Assembly (NCBI RefSeq): GCF_000427645.1
Contig: NZ_KE386571.1
Span: 558,001 to 622,000 of the forward strand
Origin: Sphingomonas phyllosphaerae FA2
GTDB lineage: Bacteria; Pseudomonadota; Alphaproteobacteria; Sphingomonadales; Sphingomonadaceae
Reading direction: 5' to 3'
Length of the DNA: 64,000 nt
Part shown: positions 52,253-60,649 of the stretch, piece by piece
Layout of the letters: every line of letters starts with the position of its first letter
Numbering within the stretch: the first letter of the stretch is position 1
Notes under the pieces: model-generated
The model's input: only the letters and a program-made list of their open reading frames with translations
What the model was told of the DNA's origin: nothing
The model's database searches: none
Translations under genes and position numbers: made by a program

Positions 52253-52629
52253 GCCGGCACCCGTGCGATGGCAAGGCCCGCGAACAGCGCGACGATCGCA
52301 CCGGCCACCGACAGCAGGACATAGCCGAGTGCAGCCGCCAGCGCGCCGCGCTCCATCATGCCGACGACATCGAGCGCGAACGAGGAGAAGGTGGTGAAGC
52401 CACCGAGCACGCCGATGCCGAGCAGCAGCCGCCACGTCTCACCGCCGGCGCTGGCGTTGCGCGCGAGGACGCCGACGAGCAGCCCCATTAGCAGCCCACC
52501 AACGATATTGACGGTCAGCGTGCCCCACGGCCAGCCGGCACCAAGCGCGTGCGTCATCGCGCGCCCGGTCAGATAGCGTGCGCCGGAGCCGATCGCGCCG
52601 CCCGCCATGACAAGAAACAGGGAGTTCAT
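52249..52629 (-). CDS. crcB: Fluoride efflux channel CrcB/Fluc
   Basis: The 126-residue product has four membrane spans and the Fluc signatures GGAIGSGARYLTGRAM, WGTLTVNIVGGLLMGLLVG and GVLGGFTTFSSFALDVVGM. It exports fluoride as a dual-topology dimer. No fluoride riboswitch is obvious upstream. It is coupled to the pseudouridine synthase gene. Confidence 0.96.
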   Translation of the reverse strand: MNSLFLVMAGGAIGSGARYLTGRAMTHALGAGWPWGTLTVNIVGGLLMGLLVGVLARNASAGGETWRLLLGIGVLGGFTTFSSFALDVVGMMERGALAAALGYVLLSVAGAIVALFAGLAIARVPA

Positions 52630-52665
52630 CGCTGCGCCCTATCGTGTTTCGGCGCGCAAGGGAAA

Positions 52666-52995
52666 TCAGCCCTGCGCGCTGGTCGAGAACAGGTTCATCA
52701 CCAGCACCCCCGTGACGATCAGCGCCATCCCGACGATCGCCGCGGTATCGAGCCGCTGTCCTTGCCACAGCCACGCAACGGCGGTGACCAGGATGATCCC
52801 GACCCCGGACCAGATCGCATAGGCGATGCCGGTCGGCAGTGTCCGCAGCGTCAGCGACAGAAAGTAGAAGGCGATGCCGTAACCGAGCGCCGTCACCAGC
52901 GTCGGTAACGGCCGCGTGAACCCGTCCGACTGTTTCAGCGCCGAGGTGGCGGTGACTTCAGCGACGATCGCGACCAGTAGCAGAAGATAGGCCAT
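52666..52995 (-). CDS. Small multidrug resistance (SMR) family transporter
   Basis: The 109-residue product has four spans and the conserved Glu in [20 protein letters not shown], then [20 protein letters not shown] and [16 protein letters not shown]. It resembles EmrE/QacE more than the SugE branch. Confidence 0.93.
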   Translation of the reverse strand: MAYLLLLVAIVAEVTATSALKQSDGFTRPLPTLVTALGYGIAFYFLSLTLRTLPTGIAYAIWSGVGIILVTAVAWLWQGQRLDTAAIVGMALIVTGVLVMNLFSTSAQG

Positions 52996-53080
52996 GCGCC
53001 GCCTTGTCGCTCGTTCGTTGGCGGTCCGCTATGCGTGTCTTGCTCTTGCAAGACACCGTGCGAGGGGCCATGTTGTAGTC

Positions 53081-53302
53081 ATGCTGAACCTGATTTCGAT
53101 CGCCATAGGCCTGGTCGCGCTCCTGCTCGGGATCGTGCCGTTCCTGCCGTTTCTCGCCTGGGGCTATTGGTTCGTGATCCCGATCGCTGTGGTCGGCGCG
53201 GCGGTCGGCGCGCTGTCGTCGCACAATAGCGGGCGCAACCTCAATCTCGTGCTGATCCTGATCTTCGGGCTGCGCCTGATGCTGGGTGGTGGGCTGATCT
53301 GA
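53081..53302 (+). CDS. Small membrane protein
   Basis: The 73-residue product is almost wholly hydrophobic with two or three spans (ISIAIGLVALLLGIVPFLPF, YWFVIPIAVVGAAVGAL, LVLILIFGLRLMLGGGLI). The ATG at 53081 is chosen because the frame upstream is Arg-rich and untypical. Function unknown. Confidence 0.75.
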   Translation: MLNLISIAIGLVALLLGIVPFLPFLAWGYWFVIPIAVVGAAVGALSSHNSGRNLNLVLILIFGLRLMLGGGLI

Positions 53303-53380
53303 TCGGCCGACCCTCGTCGCTACGCTGGCGATGACGATGTCAGGCGAAGCGCCCGGCACGCCGCCGGGCGCTTCGTCCGA

Positions 53381-53953
53381 TCAGCGGCACACCACCTGCC
53401 CGCGATCGACCTGCTGGCCGAGCAACGCGCCGCCGCCCGCGCCGATCAGCGTGCCGAGCAGCCGCGAACCGCCGCCCGCGATGATGTTGCCGAGCGCGCC
53501 GCCGGCCAGACCGCCGACGATCAGCCCGGTCGTGCCGTCGTTGCGGCGGCAATAATAACGTCCGTCGTTGCCGCGGTAGATGCGGTCGTTGCGGGTCAGT
53601 GCGCGCTGCCGATAGTAACGCCCATCGCGATAGTAGCGATCGGCATAATAGCGGCGCTGGCCGGGTTCGATCCGGTTGTGATCGTAGCGCCCCGACTGAC
53701 GCCAGTCGCGCAGCCGGTCGTTGCGATCGCGCCGCGCGTCGCGAACGTTGTCGCGATATTCGCGGCGGGCATCACGCACCTCGCGACGCGAGTCCGCATC
53801 GCGCAGGTCTTCGCGATATTCCTCCCGCGCGTCACGCACGTCCTCGCGATATTCGCGGTTCGCTTCACGCGGGCGCTGCGCCGCTGCCGGGGTGACCGAC
53901 AGCGACGTCAGCGCTGTGGCGCCGAGCACCGCCGCCATGATGATACGCATCAC
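53381..53953 (-). CDS. Glycine-zipper 2TM protein with Arg/Asp-rich repeat region
   Basis: The 190-residue product has a signal peptide (LGATALTSLSVTPAAA), a highly charged region of YRED/DARR repeats (residues about 30-90), and a C-terminal glycine zipper (LIVGGLAGGALGNIIAGGGS, LLGTLIGAGGGALLGQQVDR). The NDGRYYCRR and QVVCR cysteines may form a disulfide. It resembles outer membrane-associated Rick_17kDa-like proteins. It is a paralogue of the gene at 54586. Confidence 0.85.
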   Translation of the reverse strand: MMRIIMAAVLGATALTSLSVTPAAAQRPREANREYREDVRDAREEYREDLRDADSRREVRDARREYRDNVRDARRDRNDRLRDWRQSGRYDHNRIEPGQRRYYADRYYRDGRYYRQRALTRNDRIYRGNDGRYYCRRNDGTTGLIVGGLAGGALGNIIAGGGSRLLGTLIGAGGGALLGQQVDRGQVVCR

Positions 53954-54047
53954 ATCTCTCCTTCGCTTGATCAGAGTTAGGTCTGAACGACGACGGAGTG
54001 GGGCGGTTGCGTGAACGCAAGACTACTTCGCGTTCACTTTCAGGACA

Positions 54048-54476
54048 TTATTGCTCGAGCTGGTGCGTCAGGCTGATTTCGGTGTTCAGCAACTTCGATA
54101 CCGGGCAGTTCGCCTTGGCCTCCTCGGCGATCCGGGCGAACTCATCCTGCGCGATGCCCGGCACCTTCGCCTTAAGGTCGAGCTTCGACGAAGTGATCGT
54201 GAAGCCGTCGCCATCCTTGTCGACGGTGACGCGCGCGTTGGTTTCGAGCGTGCCGTCGTTATAGCCGGCCCCCGCCAGTGCGAAGCTGAGCGCCATTGTG
54301 AAGCAGCTGGCATGCGCCGCGGCGATCAACTCCTCGGGGTTGGTGCCCGGCCCATCCTCGAACCGCGATCCGAAGCCATAGCGCGTGTCCTTCAGCACCC
54401 CCGACTGGGTCGAGGTCCAGCCGTTGCCGTCCTTGCCGAAACCTTCGTAGCGCGCGGATCCGCTGCGTGTGGGCAT
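54048..54476 (-). CDS. OsmC family peroxidase/redox protein
   Basis: The 142-residue product belongs to the OsmC/Ohr superfamily of thiol peroxidases: RYGFGSRFEDGPGTNPEELI, AAAHASCFTMALSFALAGAG with the first reactive Cys and EEAKANCPVSKLL with the second. It detoxifies organic hydroperoxides. It lies between the two glycine-zipper genes. Confidence 0.94.
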   Translation of the reverse strand: MPTRSGSARYEGFGKDGNGWTSTQSGVLKDTRYGFGSRFEDGPGTNPEELIAAAHASCFTMALSFALAGAGYNDGTLETNARVTVDKDGDGFTITSSKLDLKAKVPGIAQDEFARIAEEAKANCPVSKLLNTEISLTHQLEQ

Positions 54477-54497
54477 GTCCTGCTCTCCTTGTCACAC

Positions 54498-54532
54498 GAA
54501 AAAGGGCGCGATCCGTGTCCCGGATCGCGCCC
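54498..54532 (-). terminator. Rho-independent terminator after the glycine-zipper gene
   Basis: On the minus strand the stem GGGCGCGATCC/GGATCGCGCCC with a short loop is followed by TTTTTCG, 54 bases after the stop of the gene at 54586 and before the OsmC gene. Confidence 0.82.
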
Positions 54533-54585
54533 CACAAACGTCCATCGGCGCATAAAGGCGCACCGACGGTGCTATTTTCGGGTCA

Positions 54586-54891
54586 TCAACGGCACTGACG
54601 CTTGCCGCTGCGCTCGATCTCGCGACCCGCCAGCGCGCCGCCCACGCCGCCCAATACGGTGCCCAGTGTCCGGTCGCCACGGGAGTCGATCGTGCGACCC
54701 AGCAGGCCACCCGCGACCGCGCCGACCACCAGGCCGGTGGTGCCATCGGGCTTGCGGCACCGCAGGCGACCGTCGTTACCGCGCCATTCGCGATACTTGT
54801 GGCGGCGCTGCGCATCGGCATCGACCGTGGTGGCCATCAGGGTCGGGGCGACCATCGCCGCTGCGCCAAAAGCGAGCATGAGTTTACGCAT
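54586..54891 (-). CDS. Glycine-zipper 2TM protein
   Basis: The 101-residue product has a signal peptide (MLAFGAAAMVAPTLMATTVDA), then EWRGNDGRLRCRKPDGTTG and the zipper LVVGAVAGGLLGRTID...LGTVLGGVGGALAGREIERS. The region from NDGR to the final CR is clearly homologous to the C-terminal half of the protein at 53381. Confidence 0.87.
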   Translation of the reverse strand: MRKLMLAFGAAAMVAPTLMATTVDADAQRRHKYREWRGNDGRLRCRKPDGTTGLVVGAVAGGLLGRTIDSRGDRTLGTVLGGVGGALAGREIERSGKRQCR

Positions 54892-54977
54892 GAAACATTC
54901 TCCCGTTCATTCAATCGTGATGCTGCCGAAACGTCCTTCTTTTAGCGCAGTTGCATGAACCTGTAACAACGTCGCAT

Positions 54978-55568
54978 TCATCTTGGGACAGGCGGCGGGT
55001 GGTCGGGAATGAGGCGATATCCGCGTCCGCGATCGGTGAGCAGCATCGGGGCTCCGCCCTCCCGTTCCAGCGCGGCGCGCAGCCGCGACACATGGACCGC
55101 CAGCACGTTGGTGCCGGGATCGAAGCGCAGACCGAACAGCGCCTGATGAAGCTGTGCTCGGGCGACGGTCTGATTGCAGTGCCGCGCCAGCAGGTCGAGC
55201 AGCGCATATTCGCGCGGGAGCAGCGAAAGGGGGCGCCCGTTGCGCCGCGCGGTGCGCGTGATCCGGTCGATGTGCAGGGAGCCGATCGTGATCGCCGCCG
55301 CCGGGGCGAGCAGCCGGCGCGCGCGCAGCGCGATGGTCGTGTCCGACCCGCTGCTGGCGTCGTCGGCCCCGGCCAGCAATGCCGCCCGCTCATCGCTCTC
55401 GTTCGTCGCGACTGCAAGGATCCGCGCCGCCGGGCAGGCGCGTGCGTCGGCGAGCGCGCGTGCGGCGACGATGGCCACCGTCGCGGCGGGTGGTGCGACC
55501 AGTGTCAACCCGACGGCGCGCAACGCCGCGGGCAGCGTGGGTCGCTCGATCAATACGCACACCGCCAC
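54978..55568 (-). CDS. Winged-helix (OmpR-type) regulator with degenerate receiver-like N-terminus
   Basis: The 196-residue product has a C-terminal OmpR/PhoB-type DNA-binding domain (residues about 95-190: GRPLSLLPREYALLDLLARH, FGLRFDPGTNVLAVHVSRLR, LLTDRGRGYRLIPD). The N-terminal 90 residues resemble a receiver in length, but no phosphoacceptor Asp context is visible and it is Ala-rich. It is the last gene of a four-gene operon, 21 bases after the second cupin-like gene. Confidence 0.85.
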   Translation of the reverse strand: MAVCVLIERPTLPAALRAVGLTLVAPPAATVAIVAARALADARACPAARILAVATNESDERAALLAGADDASSGSDTTIALRARRLLAPAAAITIGSLHIDRITRTARRNGRPLSLLPREYALLDLLARHCNQTVARAQLHQALFGLRFDPGTNVLAVHVSRLRAALEREGGAPMLLTDRGRGYRLIPDHPPPVPR

Positions 55569-55589
55569 GGTCGGCGGGCTAACGCCACG

Positions 55590-56513
55590 TCATGCGTCGG
55601 GAAGCGCGCTCGCCTCCGATCCGGTGCGGCTTTCGCCAGCCCGGGTCAGCACCCGCCTGGCGATATCGACGACCAGCGGGCTGGGATCGTCGATCGCGCG
55701 CTCCGCCAGCGCGACCGCATCGTGTCCCGCGTCGGTCGCGGCGCGCAGCGCGGTGGCGCGCATCCGCGGGTGCGGATGCCGCAGCGAGAGATCGGCGGCC
55801 AGCGCAACACCGGCATCACCGCCGAGCCGCGTCGCCAGCGTCACCAATGCCTCCGATCCGGTGACGGTCATCGCCTGCGCCACGACGTTGCGCGCTGTGT
55901 CGAAGCGATATTGTGTCCGCCAGCCCTGTGCCGGCGTGGCGCCGAGCACGTTCAGCGATACCGAGAAGAGATCGGGCGGGCGCTGGACATGCACGTCGTG
56001 ATGCGCGCGGTAGAGGAGTAGACGGCCGGGGCTCAGCCGCTCGCGCGCTTCGAACGCCAGCCGGGCCGGCTCGCCCGGTAGCCCGGCCACGGCGCCGTCG
56101 AACCGATAGTAATCGCTCCAGTAACCCGGCCCTAGGTAGCCGACGGTCAGAAACGAGAAATTATGGTCGTGCGGCAGGTCGTAGAAGAACGGCGCGGTGC
56201 CGCCCGCCTTCACCACCGCGTCGTCGCGCGCCGGCCAGAAGGCGGCGCGGATCGCATATCGCGCGGAGGGTGCGCCGAGCATCAGTACCTGCGCGCCGTA
56301 GCGATTGTCACGCTGCCCGGCGAAGCGCTGTTCCAGTTCGGCGATTGCGAGGTCGGCGAGAAAGGTGCGATTGCGGCCGAGCCGCGCCAGCCAAGGTCCC
56401 ATCGCGGCGAACGACTCCTCGTCGCGCGGGTCCCAACGCTCGTGCTCCAGCGCCTCGATCAGCTCGTCGAGCGGGATCGCCGCGCCTTCGCCGGGTGCGA
56501 TTACGCGGGGCAC
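55590..56513 (-). CDS. Cupin-like protein with HEAT-like C-terminus (operon protein B)
   Basis: The 307-residue product has a central cupin-like region with putative metal ligands in YDLPHDHNFSFLTVGYLGPG (near residue 130) and LLYRAHHDVHVQRPPDLFSV (near 185), which would form the two cupin motifs. Residues about 235-300 look like HEAT-type helical repeats (ALVTLATRLGGDAGVALAAD, HPHPRMRATALRAATDAG). No family name is recognised. I chose GTG 56513, which overlaps the upstream gene by 13 bases. Equal length and the same domain order suggest it is paralogous to protein A. Confidence 0.75.
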   Translation of the reverse strand: MPRVIAPGEGAAIPLDELIEALEHERWDPRDEESFAAMGPWLARLGRNRTFLADLAIAELEQRFAGQRDNRYGAQVLMLGAPSARYAIRAAFWPARDDAVVKAGGTAPFFYDLPHDHNFSFLTVGYLGPGYWSDYYRFDGAVAGLPGEPARLAFEARERLSPGRLLLYRAHHDVHVQRPPDLFSVSLNVLGATPAQGWRTQYRFDTARNVVAQAMTVTGSEALVTLATRLGGDAGVALAADLSLRHPHPRMRATALRAATDAGHDAVALAERAIDDPSPLVVDIARRVLTRAGESRTGSEASALPDA

Positions 56514-57427
56514 AGGCGCGCCTCGACCAGCGGGAGCGTCGCGCAGGCGACGGCGCTCACCTCGGGATGCGGATCGGTGGCGGCAAGCGAGCGCAGCCGG
56601 GGTAATGCCGACGTCGCATCCAGCGCCAGCCATTCGCGCATCGCGGCCCAGCGCAGGTGGAAGGCGGGGGCGTGCGTCGCCGCCTCGAAGCAATCGATGG
56701 CGTCGCGTCGTCCTTCGTGGCGCAGCAGCGTCAGCAGCAGCCGGGTGCGCGACTGGTCCTGATCGGTCGCGGCGACGCGCAGCAGGCGACCACTCTCACG
56801 CGCATATTCGCGCACCAGCCCGGTGGTGCGCGTCGCGAAGGTCAGCGCGACGACCTCACCGCCCGCGCCCTCGATCAGATGCGCGCGGGTCCGGCCGTCG
56901 ATCGTCACGACATCACCATCGTGCAGCGTCAGCGGCGGCAGGGCGGTGAGCGTTGGCGCAGTAGCGGCGCAGAATCGCGCATCGGCATCGCCGGCATGCC
57001 AGCGATGCAGCAGAGCGCCGTTCGTCACCGCATAGCGCGCGACGACCAGCCGACCCGAGGAGACCAGCGTCGTCTCCGCCGAAGGCCTTGCCAGCGCTGC
57101 GCCATTGAACACCGTCGCGCCCAGCACCCCGGCGGGCAGTTCGAGCAACTCGACCGTCGTGCGCAACCGGTCGCGCGTGACGCGCAGCGGCGGCTCGAAC
57201 CACGGATCGTCCGACAGCGCATCGATCAGCGGCGCCAGCAGCGGCGTGATCCAATCGGCATCGTGCAGGACAGCGCGCGCTGCTTCCGCGACCGCGTCGA
57301 CATCCTGTGGATCAATATCGGCGAAGGCGGCGCGAAGGCGGGCGACGGGCGCACCGGCGAACCACGCCTGTGCGGTTCGTTCGGAGCGTCGCTCGGCGGC
57401 CGCCCATTGCGCTGCGGTCGGCAGCAT
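56501..57427 (-). CDS. Cupin-like protein with HEAT-like C-terminus (operon protein A)
   Basis: The 308-residue product has an N-terminal helical part (residues 1-85), a beta-rich cupin-like middle (LVVARYAVTNGALLHRWHAG, LTLHDGDVVTIDGRTRAHLI) and a C-terminal helical block with HEAT-like repeats (FHLRWAAMREWLALDATSAL, DPHPEVSAVACATLPLVEA). Metal-binding histidines are fewer than in protein B. Its ATG at 57427 shares one base with the stop of the small peptide gene (TGATG). Function unknown. Confidence 0.75.
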   Translation of the reverse strand: MLPTAAQWAAAERRSERTAQAWFAGAPVARLRAAFADIDPQDVDAVAEAARAVLHDADWITPLLAPLIDALSDDPWFEPPLRVTRDRLRTTVELLELPAGVLGATVFNGAALARPSAETTLVSSGRLVVARYAVTNGALLHRWHAGDADARFCAATAPTLTALPPLTLHDGDVVTIDGRTRAHLIEGAGGEVVALTFATRTTGLVREYARESGRLLRVAATDQDQSRTRLLLTLLRHEGRRDAIDCFEAATHAPAFHLRWAAMREWLALDATSALPRLRSLAATDPHPEVSAVACATLPLVEARLCPA

Positions 57428-57570
57428 CAGCGCCGCGGGTTCTGCGTCATGATGACGATCGCGGTGATATACTCGCACGTATGATCGGCCACTTCCTCCA
57501 GCGCGCGGATCGCGCCGGTGTTCGCGACGGGCGTGTCGAGTTCGGGAAGGTCGTCGATGTCGATCGGCAT
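57427..57570 (-). CDS. 47-residue peptide gene heading the operon (possible modified-peptide precursor)
   Basis: The frame from ATG 57570 to TGA 57427-57429 encodes MPIDIDDLPELDTPVANTGA..., an acidic N-terminal part, and ends ADHTCEYITAIVIMTQNPRR. The stop overlaps the start of protein A (TGATG), a strong sign that the frame is translated. The acidic leader and the short hydrophobic Cys/Thr-containing tail would suit a precursor peptide that is modified by the downstream proteins, but this is inference; it could also be a small structural or regulatory protein. Confidence 0.65.
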   Translation of the reverse strand: MPIDIDDLPELDTPVANTGAIRALEEVADHTCEYITAIVIMTQNPRR

Positions 57571-57679
57571 GGCGTGAGACTCCGTTGATGAGCCCGGTAT
57601 GTCGACGCTGGCGCTCGCGCGGCGTTAGTTAAAAGGATGCAACATTGCGCACCGGCAGCGGGCGTGTAGAGGGCGAGCG

Positions 57680-58132
57680 ATGGATTGGGACCCGACCACG
57701 ATCACGCGCTATCTGCTGGAAACGCCCTCGGTGGCCGGGCACGGCGGTCGGCTGGGCCAGCACTATCACGCGCATGGCGACGATTGGGTGGAGGTGGCGC
57801 AGCCGTGGCACGCCGATCTGGTCGGCGACGAGGACAGCGGGCTGATCGCGTCCGGTCCGATCATTGCGCTGATGGACATCGCGACCAGCCTGGCGGTGTG
57901 GCACCGCGTCCGCAGCTTCGTCGCGCACGCCACGCTCGACCTGCGCATCGACTATCTACGCCCGGCGCGCCCGCATCAGATTGTGATTGGGCGCGGCGAG
58001 TGTCTGCGTATCACCCGCTCGATCGCGTTCACGCGCGGGATCGCGCACGACGGCGACCCGGACGACCCAGTCGCGCATGTCGCGGCGACGTTCATGGCGA
58101 CCGCCGGCCATTATCCGCGGGTCGGGGCATGA
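57680..58132 (+). CDS. PaaI-family thioesterase
   Basis: The 150-residue product has a hotdog fold: GLIASGPIIALMDIATSLAV holds the catalytic region and HATLDLRIDYLRPARPHQIV the central strand. Such enzymes hydrolyse acyl- or phenylacyl-CoA. It overlaps the next thioesterase gene by four bases. Confidence 0.9.
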   Translation: MDWDPTTITRYLLETPSVAGHGGRLGQHYHAHGDDWVEVAQPWHADLVGDEDSGLIASGPIIALMDIATSLAVWHRVRSFVAHATLDLRIDYLRPARPHQIVIGRGECLRITRSIAFTRGIAHDGDPDDPVAHVAATFMATAGHYPRVGA

Positions 58133-58512
58133 GCTTGCCGCCCTATGCCCGGCTGCTCGGCGTGACGCTGGAGCTGGTCGACGACCTGCCCCAGATCGTG
58201 ATGCCGTTCGGGCAGCACGTCGTCGGACGACCCGGTTTCCTGCAGGGCGGGGCGATCGCCGGGCTGCTGGAGGTCGCCTCGGTGGCAGCGCTGCGTCATG
58301 CGCTAGCCGGTGAGACGGCGCGGATCAAGCCGATCAACGGCACGGTCGATTTCATGCGCGGCGGCCGCGATCACGTCACGCGCGCGGCGGGCGAGATCAC
58401 GCGGCTCGGCGCGCGGGTCGCCACCGTCACCGCAATCGCGTGGCAGGACGATCGCGCGCGTCCGATCGCCAGCGCGAGGATGAACTATCTGATCGAGCGC
58501 GCCGGCAGATGA
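58129..58512 (+). CDS. PaaI-family thioesterase (second, tandem)
   Basis: The 127-residue product is another hotdog thioesterase: FLQGGAIAGLLEVASVAALR, KPINGTVDFMRGGRDHVTRA and VATVTAIAWQDDRARPIASA. The pair of coupled hotdog genes may form a heteromer. ATG 58129 overlaps the upstream stop, and its own stop overlaps the TRIC gene by four bases. Confidence 0.9.
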   Translation: MSLPPYARLLGVTLELVDDLPQIVMPFGQHVVGRPGFLQGGAIAGLLEVASVAALRHALAGETARIKPINGTVDFMRGGRDHVTRAAGEITRLGARVATVTAIAWQDDRARPIASARMNYLIERAGR

Positions 58513-59144
58513 CGCCGCCGCTCGATCCGGTCGTACTGTTGCCGGCATTCGCGCCGTGGCTGGACGTTGCGGGACTCGCGGTCTTCGCCGCATCGGGCGC
58601 GCTGGCAGCGGCGCGGCGTGCGCAGACACCGGTGACACTGGCGTTTTTCGCATTGATCACCGGTGTCGGCGGCGGAACGGTGCGAGACCTGTTGATCGGC
58701 GCTCCGGTGTTCTGGGTGCATGACTCGCGGGTCGCGGCGGTGTGCCTGTTGATGGCGGGGGTCATCTGGATCACGCCCGAGCGCTGGTGGCGCGGCGCGG
58801 CGCTCGACTGGTTCGATGCGGTCGGGCTGGCCGCCTATGCGGTCTACGGCGCGGCCAAGGCGCTCAGCTATGGCGTGCCGCCGCTGCCGGCCGCCTTGAT
58901 GGGAGTGGTGACCGGCTGCGTCGGCGGGATCATCCGCGACGTGCTGGCGGGAGAGCCGTCGATCCTGATGCGGCCCGAATTGTACGTGACCGCCGCAGCG
59001 CTGGCGGCGGGCTGCTACGTCGGGCTGCGCGAGCTGGGGATGGTGCCCTGGCACGCGGCGGTGATCGCGGCGGTCGCGGGGTTCGCGCTGCGGGCGGCGG
59101 CGATCCGGTTCAAGCTGGGGCTGCCGGCTTATGGCGAACGATAG
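58509..59144 (+). CDS. TRIC-type cation channel family protein (YicG/UPF0126)
   Basis: The 211-residue product has two glycine-rich TRIC repeats with about seven spans: ITGVGGGTVRDLLIGAPVFW and VTGCVGGIIRDVLAGEPSIL. Prokaryotic TRIC proteins form potassium channels as trimers. It ends a three-gene operon with the thioesterases. Confidence 0.93.
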   Translation: MTPPLDPVVLLPAFAPWLDVAGLAVFAASGALAAARRAQTPVTLAFFALITGVGGGTVRDLLIGAPVFWVHDSRVAAVCLLMAGVIWITPERWWRGAALDWFDAVGLAAYAVYGAAKALSYGVPPLPAALMGVVTGCVGGIIRDVLAGEPSILMRPELYVTAAALAAGCYVGLRELGMVPWHAAVIAAVAGFALRAAAIRFKLGLPAYGER

Positions 59145-59212
59145 CCGGCGCGACCTCATGCGCTCTGTCACGGGAGGGTCGGCGCCGCGGGCGCAGGACG
59201 ACGCAGTCATGG

Positions 59213-59379
59213 GCCCCTGCCTGCGCAGGGGCGACGGCAATGGGGGAGCGGGGCTGAAGGCTGCGGTCGTTTGTCAGCCCATCGTCATTCCCGCGCAGGC
59301 GGGAATCCAGACGCGCAGGTCTGTCGCTAGAGACGCGCCGGAAGCGTTTCTGGATTCCCGCCTGCGCGGGAATGACGAC
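59213..59379. repeat. Palindromic repeats between the TRIC gene and cysH
   Basis: A hairpin GCCCCTGCCTGCGCAGGGGC (59213-59232) is followed by an inverted pair: TCGTCATTCCCGCGCAGGCG (59283 on) and its complement ending near 59379. No gene lies in 59145-59418. The first hairpin recurs twice in 63542-63643. Confidence 0.85.
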
Positions 59380-59418
59380 GGCGTCCGGCCGACGGTTTCG
59401 TGGCGCTGACAGGAAGGC

Positions 59419-60177
59419 TCAGAACGCCGGTTCCTCGCCCGGCTTCTCCGCGACGTGAATGCCGCATTCCACCTTGTCCCAGCCGCGCCAGCGCCCAGCG
59501 CGCGGGTCTTCGCCCGGACGGACCTTCGACGTGCACGGCGCGCAGCCGATCGACAGATAGCCCTGCGCCTCCAGCGGATGGCGCGGCAGGTCATGCTCGG
59601 CGAAATAGCCGTCGAGCTTTTCCTTCGACCAGTCGGCGAGCGGATTGATCTTCAACCGGCCCTCGTCTTCCTCGAAGCGCGGCAGCGCCTTGCGGGTCTT
59701 CGCCTGGAAGCCCTTGCGCCCCGAGATCCACGATTGGAACGGCATCAGCGCGCGGCGCAGCGGCTCGACCTTGCGCAATTCGCAGCAGCCATCGGGATCG
59801 TAGGACCAGCGCAGCCCCTTTTCGTCCTTCAGCCGCAACAGCCGCGGGTCGGGACGAAACACGCGCAGGTCGGTCAGCCCCAGCCGCTCGGACAATTCGT
59901 CGCGATAGGCCAGCGTCTCGCCGAACATCTTCTGCGTATTGGTGAAGATCACCGGCACGTCGCGGTCGACCGTAGCGATCATGTGCAGCAGCACTGCCGA
60001 CTCCGCGCCGAACGACGACACCGCCGCGATCCGCCCGGCCAGTTCGCCGGTCAGCAACTCGCGCAGCATGTCGGGCGCGGACACGCCCTCGAACCGCTCC
60101 TGCATCGCCGCGGCATCGACGGCGGTAAAGGGGGGGCGGACGTCGATGATGTCCAGATCGTGAGCCGGCTCACCCAT
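59419..60177 (-). CDS. cysH: Assimilatory (adenylyl/phosphoadenylyl) sulfate reductase
   Basis: The 252-residue product reduces activated sulfate to sulfite. It has SSFGAESAVLLHMIATVDRD, TNTQKMFGETLAYRDELSE and the C-terminal ECGIH with the catalytic Cys. The extra cysteine pairs GCCELRK and IGCAPCTSKV mark the iron-sulfur type that normally uses APS instead of PAPS. ATG 60177. It ends the cys operon and overlaps the DUF934 gene by eight bases. Confidence 0.95.
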   Translation of the reverse strand: MGEPAHDLDIIDVRPPFTAVDAAAMQERFEGVSAPDMLRELLTGELAGRIAAVSSFGAESAVLLHMIATVDRDVPVIFTNTQKMFGETLAYRDELSERLGLTDLRVFRPDPRLLRLKDEKGLRWSYDPDGCCELRKVEPLRRALMPFQSWISGRKGFQAKTRKALPRFEEDEGRLKINPLADWSKEKLDGYFAEHDLPRHPLEAQGYLSIGCAPCTSKVRPGEDPRAGRWRGWDKVECGIHVAEKPGEEPAF

Positions 60178-60649
60178 GGCGCAATTTCCAGACCGGGACC
60201 GCCGCGTCGGCGGCCTTTTGATAGACATGGTCATAGCGCTCCAGCGAGCGCTTGAGCACAACCGGATCGACCGCGGCATGCGGCGCGAAGGCGTCGAAGC
60301 CGCAGCGGCGCATCAGCGGGATCTGGTCGACCAGCACATCGCCCTCGGCGCGCAGCTCGCCCGCATAGCCCGCCTCGCGCAAGATCCGCGCCACCGAATA
60401 GCCGCGTCCGTCGCGGAAGGTCGGGAACGACACCTCGACCAGCGCGAGCCGGTCGAGGTGCGGGATCAGCGCGCGCGCATCGTCACCTGGCTCGATCCGC
60501 ACCGCGGTAGCGTTCGACTGGCCGGCGAGGAACGCGTCGAGCGTCACCGCAGGCTCTTCATGCGCCGCGCCGTCGCGAAAGCGCAGATGCGCGCGGTCGT
60601 CGATCAGGTCTACCTTGAAGGCGTCGGGGACCTCGAACGCATCAACCAT
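60170..60649 (-). CDS. DUF934 family protein of the sulfur operon
   Basis: The 159-residue product belongs to DUF934, regularly found between cysI and cysH in alpha- and betaproteobacteria. Marks are LALVEVSFPTFRDGRGYSVA and LREAGYAGELRAEGDVLVDQ, IPLMRRCGFDAF. It may help sulfite reduction or sulfate reductase assembly; no activity is known to me. It overlaps both neighbours by eight bases. Confidence 0.93.
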   Translation of the reverse strand: MVDAFEVPDAFKVDLIDDRAHLRFRDGAAHEEPAVTLDAFLAGQSNATAVRIEPGDDARALIPHLDRLALVEVSFPTFRDGRGYSVARILREAGYAGELRAEGDVLVDQIPLMRRCGFDAFAPHAAVDPVVLKRSLERYDHVYQKAADAAVPVWKLRHG

